Of a stretch of 64,000 nucleotides of DNA, positions 8,998-18,071 are shown one piece after another (position 1 is the first letter of the stretch; each line of letters begins with the position of its first letter). Under the pieces are notes generated by a model. That model was not told where the DNA came from. It saw only the letters and a program-made list of their open reading frames with translations, and searched no databases. The stretch covers positions 62,001 to 126,000 of the forward strand of contig NZ_SRLQ01000014.1 in assembly GCF_004745805.1 (NCBI RefSeq). Direction: 5' to 3'. This DNA is from Mycolicibacterium sp. CH28. Its GTDB lineage: Bacteria; Actinomycetota; Actinomycetes; Mycobacteriales; Mycobacteriaceae. Made by a program: the position numbers and the translations under genes.

Positions 8998-10980
8998 TCG
9001 GCTCGCCGGTCGGTGGGAGGCGGCGATCTCGGCGAAGTCTGCCAACACCGACGCGTCGTCGACGGATTCGGGTGACACCACCGACTCCACGGCGGCACCG
9101 TGGAGGATGCGTTTGACGGGGATCTCGAGCTTCTTGCCCGTGCGAGTGTGAGGAATCGCGCGCACCTGGATGACATCGTCGGGGACATGCCGTGGGGATG
9201 CGCGACGGCCGATCGCCGCCTTGATATCGGTGATCAGGGCATCGTCGAGCCGAGAGTTCGGCGCCATCGCCACGAACAGCGGCATCCAGTAGCTACCGTC
9301 GATCCGGTCCACTCCGACGACCAGCGCCTCGGCCACCTCATCGAAGGCCTCGACCGCGGCGTAGATGTCTGTGCTGCCCATCCGGATCCCATTGCGGTTC
9401 AGGGTGGCATCGGAGCGGCCGTGGATGATGACCGAACCACGCTCGGTGACGGTGATCCAGTCGCCCTGCCGCCACGCGTTGGGGTACATGGCGAAGTAGG
9501 CGTCGCGGTAGCGGGTGCCGTCGGCATCGTTCCACAGTCGGGTCGGCATGCTCGGCATGGGTTTGGTGATGACCAGTTCGCCGACCTGTCCAGCGGGCAC
9601 AGCTTCGCCGTGTTCGTCCCACGCCTCGACGGCCACCCCGAGGCAAGGGGCGGACAACTCGCCGGGCCAGATCGGGACGGTTGGCGCCCCGCCGCAGAAG
9701 GCGCTGGCCACATCGGTTCCACCGCTCATCGACCACAGCGGCAGCGGCCCGACGTGCTCGAGAGCCCATCGGTGGACGTCGGGAGCCAGGGGGGAGCCGG
9801 TGCAACCGAGGGCCCGCAGGGCGCCAATCTGGAAGTCGCTGCGCGGGTTCACGCCGGCCTTGGCGCAGGCGTGCAGGTAGCCGGGGCTCGTACCGAAGAA
9901 CGTCACAGCGTGTGTTTCGACCAGTCGCCACATCGCCGCGGTGTCGGGGTACGCCGGTGAACCGTCGTAGCAGACGATGGTGGCCCCTTGCAGCAGCGCT
10001 GACACCTGCAGGTTCCACATCACCCAACTCGTCGAGGTGTACCAGAAGATCCGGTCGGACGAGGTGATGTTCCACTGCAGGGCAAGCTGTTTGAGCAGCT
10101 CGACGAGGATGCCACCATGGGAGTGCACCAAGCCCTTGGGTATCCCGGTGGTACCGGAGGTGAACAGCACCCACAGTGGATCATCGAAGTCCACCCGCAC
10201 GGGTGCACTGGGATCGCCGATGGACCTGGATCGCAGTTCGTCCCAGTCGATCGTGGTTGCCGCGGGCATGGGCGTCCCGGCGCGGGGGACGACGACCGTG
10301 GCGAGCAGGCTTGGGGCCAGCGCGTGGGCGACGGCGTCGATCGCGTCGGCGCAGTCGTGCAGCGCTCCGTTGTAGCGATATCCACTGGCGGCGATGAGCA
10401 CCTTGGGGTGTAGCTGCGCGAACCGGTCGATCACTGCCGGTGCGGCGTAGTCGAGGCCGACCAGTGCCCAGACCGCTCCGAGCGAGGCGGTGGCCAGGAA
10501 TGCGATCACCGCCTCGGCGGTGTTGGGCAGATAGCCGGCAACAACATCGCCGCTGCCCACGCCGATCTCGCGCAGACCAGCGGTGACCGCCGCGACCTCA
10601 TCGCGCAACCGATCCCACGTCAACGTTTCGGCCGCACCCGTTTCGTCGACGGAGATCACCGCTGGATGGCCGGCGGCCCCCGTGCCGAGCAGATACTCGG
10701 CGAAGTTCACTCGTGCGCCGGAGAACCAGGTGGCCCCAGGCATGGTGTCGGTCGTAAGGACTCTGTCGTAGGAGCTGACCGCACCCAGTTCGAAGAACTC
10801 CCAGATCGCCGCCCAGAAGTCGCCCACCTCGGAGACCGACCATGCCCAGAGATCGCGGTAGTCGCCGATGCTGAGGTTCCGGGTGCGCTCGATGAAGTCC
10901 GTGAACGCTCCGATGGCACTGGTCTGCCGGGCATCCGGGTTCGGTGACCACAACGGCTGCGCGGGATCGACCGGGCTCAC
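8986..10980 (-). CDS. aacS: Acetoacetyl-CoA synthetase family acyl-CoA ligase
   Basis: This is a 664-residue ANL-superfamily enzyme that activates acetoacetate (or a similar 3-oxo acid) with ATP and CoA. Motifs in order are the P-loop LFTSGTTGIPKGLVHSHGG, the A5/A8 region ending in GIRMGSTDIYAAVEAFDEV, and the catalytic lysine segment HTRTGKKLEIPVKRIL near the C-terminus. Length and the N-terminal WSPNPDARQTSAIGAF match acetoacetyl-CoA synthetases. The GTG start at 10980 overlaps the TGA of the permease gene (GTGA); the frame is open further upstream only because it runs through the permease gene. It is the last gene of the seven-gene GntR operon. This implies that the pathway yields a beta-keto acid; substrate range is otherwise unknown. 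Confidence 0.9.
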   Translation of the reverse strand: MSPVDPAQPLWSPNPDARQTSAIGAFTDFIERTRNLSIGDYRDLWAWSVSEVGDFWAAIWEFFELGAVSSYDRVLTTDTMPGATWFSGARVNFAEYLLGTGAAGHPAVISVDETGAAETLTWDRLRDEVAAVTAGLREIGVGSGDVVAGYLPNTAEAVIAFLATASLGAVWALVGLDYAAPAVIDRFAQLHPKVLIAASGYRYNGALHDCADAIDAVAHALAPSLLATVVVPRAGTPMPAATTIDWDELRSRSIGDPSAPVRVDFDDPLWVLFTSGTTGIPKGLVHSHGGILVELLKQLALQWNITSSDRIFWYTSTSWVMWNLQVSALLQGATIVCYDGSPAYPDTAAMWRLVETHAVTFFGTSPGYLHACAKAGVNPRSDFQIGALRALGCTGSPLAPDVHRWALEHVGPLPLWSMSGGTDVASAFCGGAPTVPIWPGELSAPCLGVAVEAWDEHGEAVPAGQVGELVITKPMPSMPTRLWNDADGTRYRDAYFAMYPNAWRQGDWITVTERGSVIIHGRSDATLNRNGIRMGSTDIYAAVEAFDEVAEALVVGVDRIDGSYWMPLFVAMAPNSRLDDALITDIKAAIGRRASPRHVPDDVIQVRAIPHTRTGKKLEIPVKRILHGAAVESVVSPESVDDASVLADFAEIAASHRPASRSGR

Positions 10981-12440
10981 CCGTTCTGATGTTCTGCGCG
11001 TCGGCTTCGGGGCAGGATCCACACGAGGTACCACAGCGCGCCGAGGCCGATGATAAGCAGTGCGGTCCAGGCTGTTTGGTGGTTCGCCGCGGGCAAGGTG
11101 AGCGTTCCCACGACGAACAGCTGCCACACCAGCGCGACGAGCGCCACCGGTTTGGCCCACTTGCCCAGCGAGAACTTCCCGAAGCTCTTCGGCAGTTCAT
11201 TCTTGGTGGCCTTGTACAGGAAGATCGCGGCCACCAACGTGTACACCAGGTTGTAGCCCACCGAGGCGGTGCCGAAGATGGTGTTCTGGACATTCGTCGA
11301 ATACAGCTGCGGCACGGTGAACATGGTGATGGCGAACAGTCCCACGCAGATCGTCGCGGCGGCCGGCGTCTTGCGCGAGTTGACCTTCTTGAACAGCGCT
11401 GCCCCGGGCGGCAATCCGTCGCGCGCCATGCTGAACAGCAGCCGGGTGGCGCCCGCGGTGATCAGCAGCGCCACGGCGAAGAAGGTGACCAGTAACAGTG
11501 CGTTGTAGATCTCGGCGACGGTGTGGCCGAACTGGTACTCCACCACCGAGAGCGCGGGCGTAGCCGACTGCAGCGTCTCCGCCAATCCGGGGGAGGCGTA
11601 GCTGAACGCGATCACCATCGCGATACCCGATACCGCGACCGCCCCGATCGACCACAGCATGGTGCGGGCCGCGGTGTTGGGTGCGTCTTTGGTCTCTTCG
11701 GCCATGTCTGCGGGTAGTTCCCAACCCGCGTAGAGGAATGCGCCGAGGAGGAAGGCCAGCAGGAAGGCGTAACCGTAGGGCTGCCCTTCGGTTCCCGGTG
11801 CCGGTTGGAACAGCACCGACACCGGTTGCGGATGACGGATGACGGCGACCACCAGCAGCACGACGGCGGCCACGATGCCGCACAGCACCTCGACGAACAC
11901 CGCCGCGTTGTTCACCCAGGCCGCTACCCGGGTTCCGACGATCAGCACCGTGCACACCGCGGCGGTCAGAACTATGCCGCCGAGGATGTTCGTGTTGCGT
12001 GTTGTCTCGATGCCCAAGATGGACAGGAAGTAGGGGGTGACGCCGTAGATCGTCCCCGCCGAGCCGATACCGAATCCCATGAAGCCGACGACTCCTGTCA
12101 TCCAGCCGATGGTCTTGTTGGACAGCCTGGTCGACCATTGATAGGCGTAGCCCGCGATGGGCAGCCGCCCGACGAGGTCGGCGAAGATCAGGCCGACCAG
12201 CAGAGCTCCCACGCTCGACGGCAGCCAGGACCAGATACCCAATGTGCCCGAGCTGGCCCAGATCACCGGCAGTGTGATGAAGATGCCCGCTGAGATACCG
12301 ACACCACTGAACGAGACGGCGAAGGAAGAGAACTTCCCGAGTGCACGGGAGAGCTCTTGTTTGTAGCCGAAGTGGCTCAGGTGGGATTCGTCGGAACCGG
12401 GCCGATCCGATTGTGGCTCTGTGGGTTTGGTAGCGGTCAT
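10977..12440 (-). CDS. APC-family amino-acid/amine permease
   Basis: The 487-residue polytopic protein has about 12 transmembrane segments and an APC-type first helix pair (SSFAVSFSGVGISAGIFITL). Later elements include WELPADMAEETKDAPNTAAR, a conserved loop of the amino-acid transporter group. The start at 12440 was preferred over 12452 because GGAG is placed eight bases before it. It sits between hyuB and the acyl-CoA ligase gene, with a GTGA overlap to the latter. It is probably the importer for the compound degraded by the operon, such as an amino acid, beta-amino acid or lactam; substrate is not readable. Confidence 0.85.
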   Translation of the reverse strand: MTATKPTEPQSDRPGSDESHLSHFGYKQELSRALGKFSSFAVSFSGVGISAGIFITLPVIWASSGTLGIWSWLPSSVGALLVGLIFADLVGRLPIAGYAYQWSTRLSNKTIGWMTGVVGFMGFGIGSAGTIYGVTPYFLSILGIETTRNTNILGGIVLTAAVCTVLIVGTRVAAWVNNAAVFVEVLCGIVAAVVLLVVAVIRHPQPVSVLFQPAPGTEGQPYGYAFLLAFLLGAFLYAGWELPADMAEETKDAPNTAARTMLWSIGAVAVSGIAMVIAFSYASPGLAETLQSATPALSVVEYQFGHTVAEIYNALLLVTFFAVALLITAGATRLLFSMARDGLPPGAALFKKVNSRKTPAAATICVGLFAITMFTVPQLYSTNVQNTIFGTASVGYNLVYTLVAAIFLYKATKNELPKSFGKFSLGKWAKPVALVALVWQLFVVGTLTLPAANHQTAWTALLIIGLGALWYLVWILPRSRRAEHQNG

Positions 12441-12495
12441 TGCGAACTCCATTCAGGGTGGTGGCTGGAAGAGACGCAGATATCTCGTCGGTGAA

Positions 12496-14286
12496 CTACC
12501 TGGCGCGAAGAGCCCGGGTGGCCTCTTCGTCGATGGTGAAACTGCCGTCCTCGCTGGCGATTACGGCGACGCCGTATTCGGCCGCGGCGGCTCCGGGACT
12601 GACCCAGCCTTCGACGACATCGTCGAGGACGAGCGCGGGGTCGCGGTGGTGCGGATCGCCATATCCGCCGCCGCCGGCCTCCGCACCGATGACGATGTCG
12701 CCGGCGGCCAGCGTGGTGTCGCCGATCGGATCCAGCATGGTGGACGTACCGTCGGCATCGAGCCGGGACAGGGTGACCGCGCTGCCCGGCTGACCGCCCA
12801 GCACGCCGAGGGCGGGGTGCTGGGCGAAGTCGGCGAAATAGTAGACCGTCATGTCGGTGTCGATCGGGCCGAACGCCACCTCGGTGGCCGGTGCGCCCCG
12901 GAACTGCCCGGCCCCGCCGCTGTCGGTAAGCAGTCGAATGTGGTTCACCTGCACAGGAAACCGTTGTTCGAGCACCTCGGCGCTGTCGCTGTACACCACC
13001 ATCGCCGCATCGGGCATGCAGTAGGTCACCCAACCGTCACAGGTCGGCGTACCGGGACCGCCGTTGGAGCCGACCACGAGTTGGTTGACGTAGGGCCGCT
13101 CGTCGCCGGTTCGGCGGTCTACACCGCTGATGACTGCGAAGCCCGCTCCGCACGCGCCGCCACCTTCGGCCAGACCGTGTCCGAAGCCCAGCTGCGCGAA
13201 GGCGCGCTGGACCGGGTTGATCACTCGCTCCAGCACATTGGTGGTGGCCAGCGAGGTGGACACCGGTTCGGGCGGAATGCCGACGATGCACCCTTTGCGC
13301 AGCTGGACCTCGATTCGGCGGAACGCGCCGGAGTTTCGTGGCACATCCTCGGGAATGGCATTGAGGATCCCGATGATGGCGCCGCTGGTCGCCGTGGCTT
13401 CCGACAGGTTGAAGCCGGCCGGGATGCAGTCCGGATTGTCCCGAAGATCCACGACTATGGTGCCTTCGGTGGGTTTGATGTCGAGCCGCACCGTGATCGG
13501 GATGCCCTCGGGCGCGCAGTCGATCGGGTCATGGGTGCTGGATGCGATCAGCTGCCGTTCCGGCAGTCGGGAGATCGCCGCCGCCATCGAACGTTCCGAG
13601 TAATCCAGCCACTCCGTGACAAAGCGGCGCACCGTGTGCACCCCGTACTTGTCCAGCAACTCGATGATCCTGCGTTCGCCGACGCGGGCCGCTCCGAGCG
13701 TTGCGAGGTAGTCGCCGTACCAGATGTCCGGCACCCGGATACGGCGGCGGCACATCCGAATGATGTCGTCGACGTCGGTGTAGTCGCGTTGGATGGCCAC
13801 GCACGGGAAGTTGAGTCCACCTTCGGCGTAGATGTCCTCGGCGAAGGCCATGTAGGTTGTCGGCTCGGCGTTTCCGCAGTCACCCTGATGCGCCTTGGCC
13901 GCGGCGGTGAACAGATGCTCCCCGCCGTAGAACACCGGCACCAGGATGGTGTGGTCGGCTGTGTGGGTGTTGCCGAGGAACGGGTCGTTGTGCAGGTAGG
14001 CATCGCCCGGAGCCAGCTCCGGGTGGAGTCGGGTCATCGACTCCGTCTGCATCCCGGCGCCCAGGACGTGCACCTGTAGTCCTTCGGCGCACGCCAACAG
14101 CTCGTTGTCGGCGGTGACGATGCAACACGAGAAGTCGCGCGCCATGTTGAGCACGGAGGAACGACCGGTCCGGAACAGGGTGTTGGTCATCTCCCGGACG
14201 ATCGTCTCGAACCGGCCTGCCAGCACAGGTAGCAGGACCGGATCGAAATCGGTTACTTCTGACTGTGTTTGGATGAGGTCGGTCAC
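12496..14286 (-). CDS. hyuB: Hydantoinase B/oxoprolinase family subunit
   Basis: HyuB-type subunits pair with HyuA to hydrolyse cyclic amides (5-oxoproline, N-methylhydantoin, lactams) with ATP. The 596-residue length is normal for HyuB and well short of the roughly 770 residues of acetone carboxylase subunits. Motifs include the N-terminal DPVLLPVLAGRFETIVREM, the LHNDPFLGNTHTADH metal-site segment, DLRDNPDCIPAGFN and a Gly-rich C-terminus (GAEAGGGGYGDPHHRDP). The GTG start overlaps the hyuA TGA (GTGA at 14283-14286), so the two subunits are translationally coupled. A gap of 55 bases separates it from the permease gene. Confidence 0.9.
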   Translation of the reverse strand: MTDLIQTQSEVTDFDPVLLPVLAGRFETIVREMTNTLFRTGRSSVLNMARDFSCCIVTADNELLACAEGLQVHVLGAGMQTESMTRLHPELAPGDAYLHNDPFLGNTHTADHTILVPVFYGGEHLFTAAAKAHQGDCGNAEPTTYMAFAEDIYAEGGLNFPCVAIQRDYTDVDDIIRMCRRRIRVPDIWYGDYLATLGAARVGERRIIELLDKYGVHTVRRFVTEWLDYSERSMAAAISRLPERQLIASSTHDPIDCAPEGIPITVRLDIKPTEGTIVVDLRDNPDCIPAGFNLSEATATSGAIIGILNAIPEDVPRNSGAFRRIEVQLRKGCIVGIPPEPVSTSLATTNVLERVINPVQRAFAQLGFGHGLAEGGGACGAGFAVISGVDRRTGDERPYVNQLVVGSNGGPGTPTCDGWVTYCMPDAAMVVYSDSAEVLEQRFPVQVNHIRLLTDSGGAGQFRGAPATEVAFGPIDTDMTVYYFADFAQHPALGVLGGQPGSAVTLSRLDADGTSTMLDPIGDTTLAAGDIVIGAEAGGGGYGDPHHRDPALVLDDVVEGWVSPGAAAAEYGVAVIASEDGSFTIDEEATRALRAR

Positions 14287-16355
14287 GATTCCTCCTTACT
14301 GAGGATGAAGCTGCCGCGATCGGTGTAGCGCAATGCCCATCGTGGCGGCACGACGATCGTCGTCGTGTCCAGCTGCACCAGCACCGGCCCGGGTGTCGAC
14401 GATTCGGGGGACAGCTGGTCGGGGCGCAGCACGGGGGTGTCGACGAGCTGACCGTCGAAGACGGCTGATCGCCGTTGGACCGGCGTCTGCTTCGCCGGGG
14501 CCACGTCCGCGATGGCCGGGTGATGCAGAACGCCGCGGACCCGGACCTTCCAAGCGAGGAACTCGACCGTTTCTGCGGGATCGGAGACGGTGAAGATCCG
14601 CTGATGCTCGGCGTCGAATGCCTGCCGCAGGAGATGGTCGGCGTCGGGTGCGTCGAGGAGCTGGTCGGTGAACGGAATCTCGAGATCCCAGATCTGTTCG
14701 GCGTATCGGGCTTCGACGATGTAGTCGTGTTCGAATCGGGTGACGCCGGCGTCCGTCAGCCGGTTGCCGAACTCCTTTGCCGCAGCGTCGAGATCGCGCT
14801 TGGCCGCCAGCACCCCGGCCCGGTCGAAGTGCGTCGTCGAGGTCGGGTGGCTTCGGCTGAATTCGCGAAGGACATCGGAGAAGTGGGCTCCTGCGGCGCT
14901 CAGCGCGCCGGCCGTCGGCGGGAGCAGGACCTGGTCGCATCCGATTGCTTCGACGATCGGGACGATCGTCATGCCCGCCGCGCCGCCACCGGCGACGATG
15001 ATCGCCTCGCGGGGGTCTACGCCCTGATTGATGGTGATCTCGCGGATAGCGTCGGCCATGCGTTCCCCGGCAACGGTGAGGATCGCTGCGGCGGCACGGG
15101 TCGGACTGAGTCCGATCTGTTCCCCGAGTTTGCCGACCGACTCGTGGGCGGCGTCGATGTTCAGACGTACCCGCCCACCCAGGAAGGATTCAGCGTCGAG
15201 GTATCCGAGCACAGCGGCCGCATCGGTGACGGTGGGCTCGACTCCGCCCAGCCCGTAACACGCGGGTCCGGGGTCGGAGCCGGCGCTGCGCGGTCCCACT
15301 TGCAGCAGTCCGCCCGGTGCGATCCTGGCGATGGATCCGCCGCCGGCGCCGACGCTGCGGACGTCCAGCGAAGCGAGCCCGGTCAGATGGCCGATATGCG
15401 GTTCGCCGAGCCACGTTTCGCGGGTGACGACGGGCCGCCCGCCGCGGATCAGGCTGACGTCGAAGCTGGTTCCGCCGGTGTCGCACACGACGATGTCGCG
15501 CTCACGGTCGATCTCGGCGCGGGCATAGGCCAAGCCGGCCATCGGTGCCAGGGCGGGACCGGACTTCGCCAGATAGATGGGCCGCTCGATGATGTCCTCG
15601 AAGAACAGCACGCCGCCCAGCGATGTCGCGGCGACCAGTCGGCCCGCGTATCCGACCCCGCGCAGCCAGTGCTCGATCGCTGTGAGATGAGTCTGCATCA
15701 GCGGTTTCAACGAGGCATCCAGAGCCACCGAGGAGGCTCGCCGGAATTCGCGGATGACCGGGTTGAGCCGATGGGACACCGACACCGCGACACCGGGGAG
15801 GTCGGTGTCGAGTCGTTCGGCAAGGTATTGCTCGTGGCTCGGGTTCACAATCGACCACAGCAGTGCGATAGCGACGGCTTCGACGCCGCTGCGCGCGATC
15901 TTGGCGACGAGTTCGTCGACGGCTTCCTCCGTGAGCGCCCGGACTACCTGGCCTGTTGCGGCGATTCGTTCGGGGACGCCGAAGGTGAGGTGGCGAGGGA
16001 TGTAGGGCTTTGGGAACGGGGTGGCGAAGTCGTAGGGCCGCAGACGGCCACCTTCTTTGCGAACCAGCAGGTCGCGGAATCCCTCGGTGACAAGCAACGC
16101 GGTGCGCGAGGTAGTGCCTTCGAGGATCGCGTTGGTGGCTCTCGTAGTCGAGTAGACGAACAGCTCGGTGTGGCCCAAGAGTCGTTCCGGGCTGACTTCC
16201 AGCTGCCGGGCCGCATCCGAAAGCGCCTCCCACAGACCGCCCTCCGGCGCGTCGAAGGTGGTGAGCGCCTTCCCGACGACGATCTGCTCACCCATACCCG
16301 ACACCACGAGGTCGGTGCAGGTTCCGCCGATGTCGACGGTTATTCGTACAGGCAT
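14283..16355 (-). CDS. hyuA: Hydantoinase A/oxoprolinase family subunit
   Basis: This is the 690-residue ATP-binding partner of HyuB. The actin-like phosphate-binding motif VDIGGTCTDLVVSG is at residues 7-20. A second one, DTGGTSFDVSLI, is near residue 285, and GGGAAGMT is near residue 455. The family phosphorylates a cyclic amide during ATP-driven ring opening. The start at 16355 is supported by AGAGGAGG five bases upstream; the longer frame to 16397 has no ribosome site. The Rid-family gene ends 16 bases before it and hyuB overlaps its end. Acetone carboxylase beta subunits are homologous, but the lack of a gamma subunit here favours an amidohydrolase. Confidence 0.9.
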   Translation of the reverse strand: MPVRITVDIGGTCTDLVVSGMGEQIVVGKALTTFDAPEGGLWEALSDAARQLEVSPERLLGHTELFVYSTTRATNAILEGTTSRTALLVTEGFRDLLVRKEGGRLRPYDFATPFPKPYIPRHLTFGVPERIAATGQVVRALTEEAVDELVAKIARSGVEAVAIALLWSIVNPSHEQYLAERLDTDLPGVAVSVSHRLNPVIREFRRASSVALDASLKPLMQTHLTAIEHWLRGVGYAGRLVAATSLGGVLFFEDIIERPIYLAKSGPALAPMAGLAYARAEIDRERDIVVCDTGGTSFDVSLIRGGRPVVTRETWLGEPHIGHLTGLASLDVRSVGAGGGSIARIAPGGLLQVGPRSAGSDPGPACYGLGGVEPTVTDAAAVLGYLDAESFLGGRVRLNIDAAHESVGKLGEQIGLSPTRAAAAILTVAGERMADAIREITINQGVDPREAIIVAGGGAAGMTIVPIVEAIGCDQVLLPPTAGALSAAGAHFSDVLREFSRSHPTSTTHFDRAGVLAAKRDLDAAAKEFGNRLTDAGVTRFEHDYIVEARYAEQIWDLEIPFTDQLLDAPDADHLLRQAFDAEHQRIFTVSDPAETVEFLAWKVRVRGVLHHPAIADVAPAKQTPVQRRSAVFDGQLVDTPVLRPDQLSPESSTPGPVLVQLDTTTIVVPPRWALRYTDRGSFILSKEES

Positions 16356-16371
16356 CGCATCCTCCTCTGGT

Positions 16372-16749
16372 TCAGGCGGGCAGAAAGGCGACGGCATCGA
16401 TCTCGATGCGGGCGTTCATCAGTAGCTGCGCGACTCCGACCGCAGCGCTGGCCGGAAGCTCGTCGCCGAAGCGTTCCGCTCGTGCCCTGGCGAACTCCGC
16501 GTAGTCGTCGAGACCCACGAGGTATGCGGTCATGCGCACGGTGTCGGCGAGTGTTGCGCCTTCTTTGATCAGAAGCGCTTCGATGTGGTCCAGACAGCCG
16601 TGGGTCTGTTCGTAGAGCGATCCGGTGACGGTGCCATCCGCACCGAAGGCCACCTGGCCGGAGAGGTGCAACCACCTGCCCGGCCCGCTGACGGTCACCA
16701 TGTCGCTGTAGCTACCGCCGGTGGCCGATGCCGATCGAGTGATACCCAT
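16372..16749 (-). CDS. Rid-family (YjgF/YER057c) protein lacking the RidA arginine
   Basis: The 125-residue protein has the trimeric RidA-like fold: LHLSGQVAFGADGTVTG, then DTVRMTAYLVGLDDY, then the final IEIDAVAF strand. Archetypal RidA uses an arginine in the sequence PARS to bind the carboxylate of its imine substrate. Here the same place reads PASA, with Ser101 replacing the arginine. It therefore belongs to one of the divergent Rid subfamilies, and imine deaminase activity should not be assumed. Its place between the aminotransferase and hydantoinase genes still suggests a reactive or cyclic nitrogen intermediate. It has an ATG start. Confidence 0.85.
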   Translation of the reverse strand: MGITRSASATGGSYSDMVTVSGPGRWLHLSGQVAFGADGTVTGSLYEQTHGCLDHIEALLIKEGATLADTVRMTAYLVGLDDYAEFARARAERFGDELPASAAVGVAQLLMNARIEIDAVAFLPA

Positions 16750-16770
16750 CTGCGTTACCTTCCGATGCCG

Positions 16771-18063
16771 CTAGTGACTGAGTTCTTCGGCGATGTCGTC
16801 GAGTGCTGCGCTGAGACGTTCGATCACTTCGTCGGCGACCGCGTCGTCCACCACCGAGGACAGGGCGAATTCATTGCCGTCCCCGATGAGCACTCCGCGG
16901 CGAACAGCCGCCAGGTGGAAAAGCCGCGACATGCCGAGGTCCTCGCGGGGCCCGACGGGGGAGGGAACCGTGGCTGTCACGTAGGCACCGAACGCACTGC
17001 CGATTCCGGTGGTCACCATGGGCAGCCCCCGTTGCGCGGCGGCGGATTCCAGCGCCGTGCGAATGCGTTGGGCGCGAACGTCCATGGCGTCGATCACCGT
17101 CGCGGTCAGGTCCCGCACCGCGACGGTTCCGCAGGCGGTTCCCAAGACGTTGCCGTTGAACGAGCCGCCGTGGTAGACGCGGTCGGGACGGTTTGGATCC
17201 AGCTTGCCGACGATGTCAGGGCGCCCGACTACCGCGCCGACCGGCGTCCCTCCACCGATGAACTTGCCGAGCATGGTCAGGTCGGCCTCGACGCCGTAGT
17301 ACTGCGCCGATCCGCCCTCGGCGAGCCGGAACATCAAGCAGTCGTCGAGGATGAACAGAGCGCCGTTTCGGTGCGCAAGTTCCCTTGCTCCGGAGAGAAA
17401 TTCGCGCTCAGCTGCGGTCACCACGCCGGTGTACATGACCGATTCGAGGATCACTGCCCCGATTTCTTCGCCATGCTCGGAGAAGGCCCGCTCGAAGCTC
17501 TCCAGGTCGTTGAACTCCCCGAGGCGGGCGCGCCCCGGATCTTCACCCTGCCCGTGTAGTCCGGCCTCCAGCACATCGTAGGAACCGTGGTATCCGGCCC
17601 AGGCTTTGAGCACCGAGCGGCGTCCGGTGTACGCGCGCGCCAGTTTGACGGCGAGCATCCCGGCCTCGGTGCCGGTGTTGGCGAACCTGACCAGCCCATG
17701 TGAGGGAATTCGCTGGGAAAGAAGCTCAGCGAAAGCGATCTGACTGTGTGATGTGCCCGGCCATGCGGTGCCGGAGCGAAATATGCGCTCGGCCACTTCG
17801 ACCACTGGTGGATAGGCGTGTCCGTGGATGAGGCTCAGACCATTGCAGAACATGTCGATGTATCGCCGACCGTCCGCATCGAAGAGGTAGGGGCCGCTGC
17901 CCTTCTCGAAGACCATCGGGTAGGGAGCGAACCAGCCCACCGTCCTGGTGCTGCCGCCCGGAAGCACGGCCTTGGCGTGCTCGGTGAGCTCGCGCGATTT
18001 CGGTGTCTCGGCAGTGAACCGGCGTTGGAAGGTTCGCCATGCCTGGTCGACGGTGGTTTGCAT
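16771..18063 (-). CDS. Class III aminotransferase, beta-transaminase / GSA-aminomutase-like
   Basis: This PLP enzyme has 430 residues. The cofactor lysine is Lys267 in LGKFIGGG, and the acidic residue contacting the ring nitrogen lies in FILDDCLMF (DD where many relatives have DE). Residues 38-50 (STRTVGWFAPYPM) resemble the beta-phenylalanine aminotransferase subgroup, where an arginine at this place holds the beta-amino acid carboxylate. Annotation pipelines often call such proteins glutamate-1-semialdehyde aminomutase. A beta-amino acid product would be a beta-keto acid, which fits the acetoacetyl-CoA synthetase at the end of the operon. The ATG at 18063 was chosen; a GTG at 18075 overlapping the gntR stop is possible. 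Confidence 0.85.
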   Translation of the reverse strand: MQTTVDQAWRTFQRRFTAETPKSRELTEHAKAVLPGGSTRTVGWFAPYPMVFEKGSGPYLFDADGRRYIDMFCNGLSLIHGHAYPPVVEVAERIFRSGTAWPGTSHSQIAFAELLSQRIPSHGLVRFANTGTEAGMLAVKLARAYTGRRSVLKAWAGYHGSYDVLEAGLHGQGEDPGRARLGEFNDLESFERAFSEHGEEIGAVILESVMYTGVVTAAEREFLSGARELAHRNGALFILDDCLMFRLAEGGSAQYYGVEADLTMLGKFIGGGTPVGAVVGRPDIVGKLDPNRPDRVYHGGSFNGNVLGTACGTVAVRDLTATVIDAMDVRAQRIRTALESAAAQRGLPMVTTGIGSAFGAYVTATVPSPVGPREDLGMSRLFHLAAVRRGVLIGDGNEFALSSVVDDAVADEVIERLSAALDDIAEELSH

Positions 18064-18071
18064 GGCGGCGG

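Noticed and set aside
12421..14079. 552-codon plus-strand frame opposite hyuB
   Set aside because: Antisense shadow of hyuB; low-complexity His/Arg/Asp-rich translation without any fold signature.
12496..16355. Acetone carboxylase (AcxA/AcxB), which would also make acetoacetate for the acetoacetyl-CoA synthetase
   Set aside because: HyuB at 596 residues is too short for the AcxB-type subunit and no gamma subunit gene is present. The idea is kept only as an alternative.
14475..16568. 697-codon open frame on the plus strand opposite hyuA
   Set aside because: It mirrors the codon-position GC bias of hyuA, has no recognisable domain and no ribosome site, and hyuA itself is a clear family member with a coupled partner.
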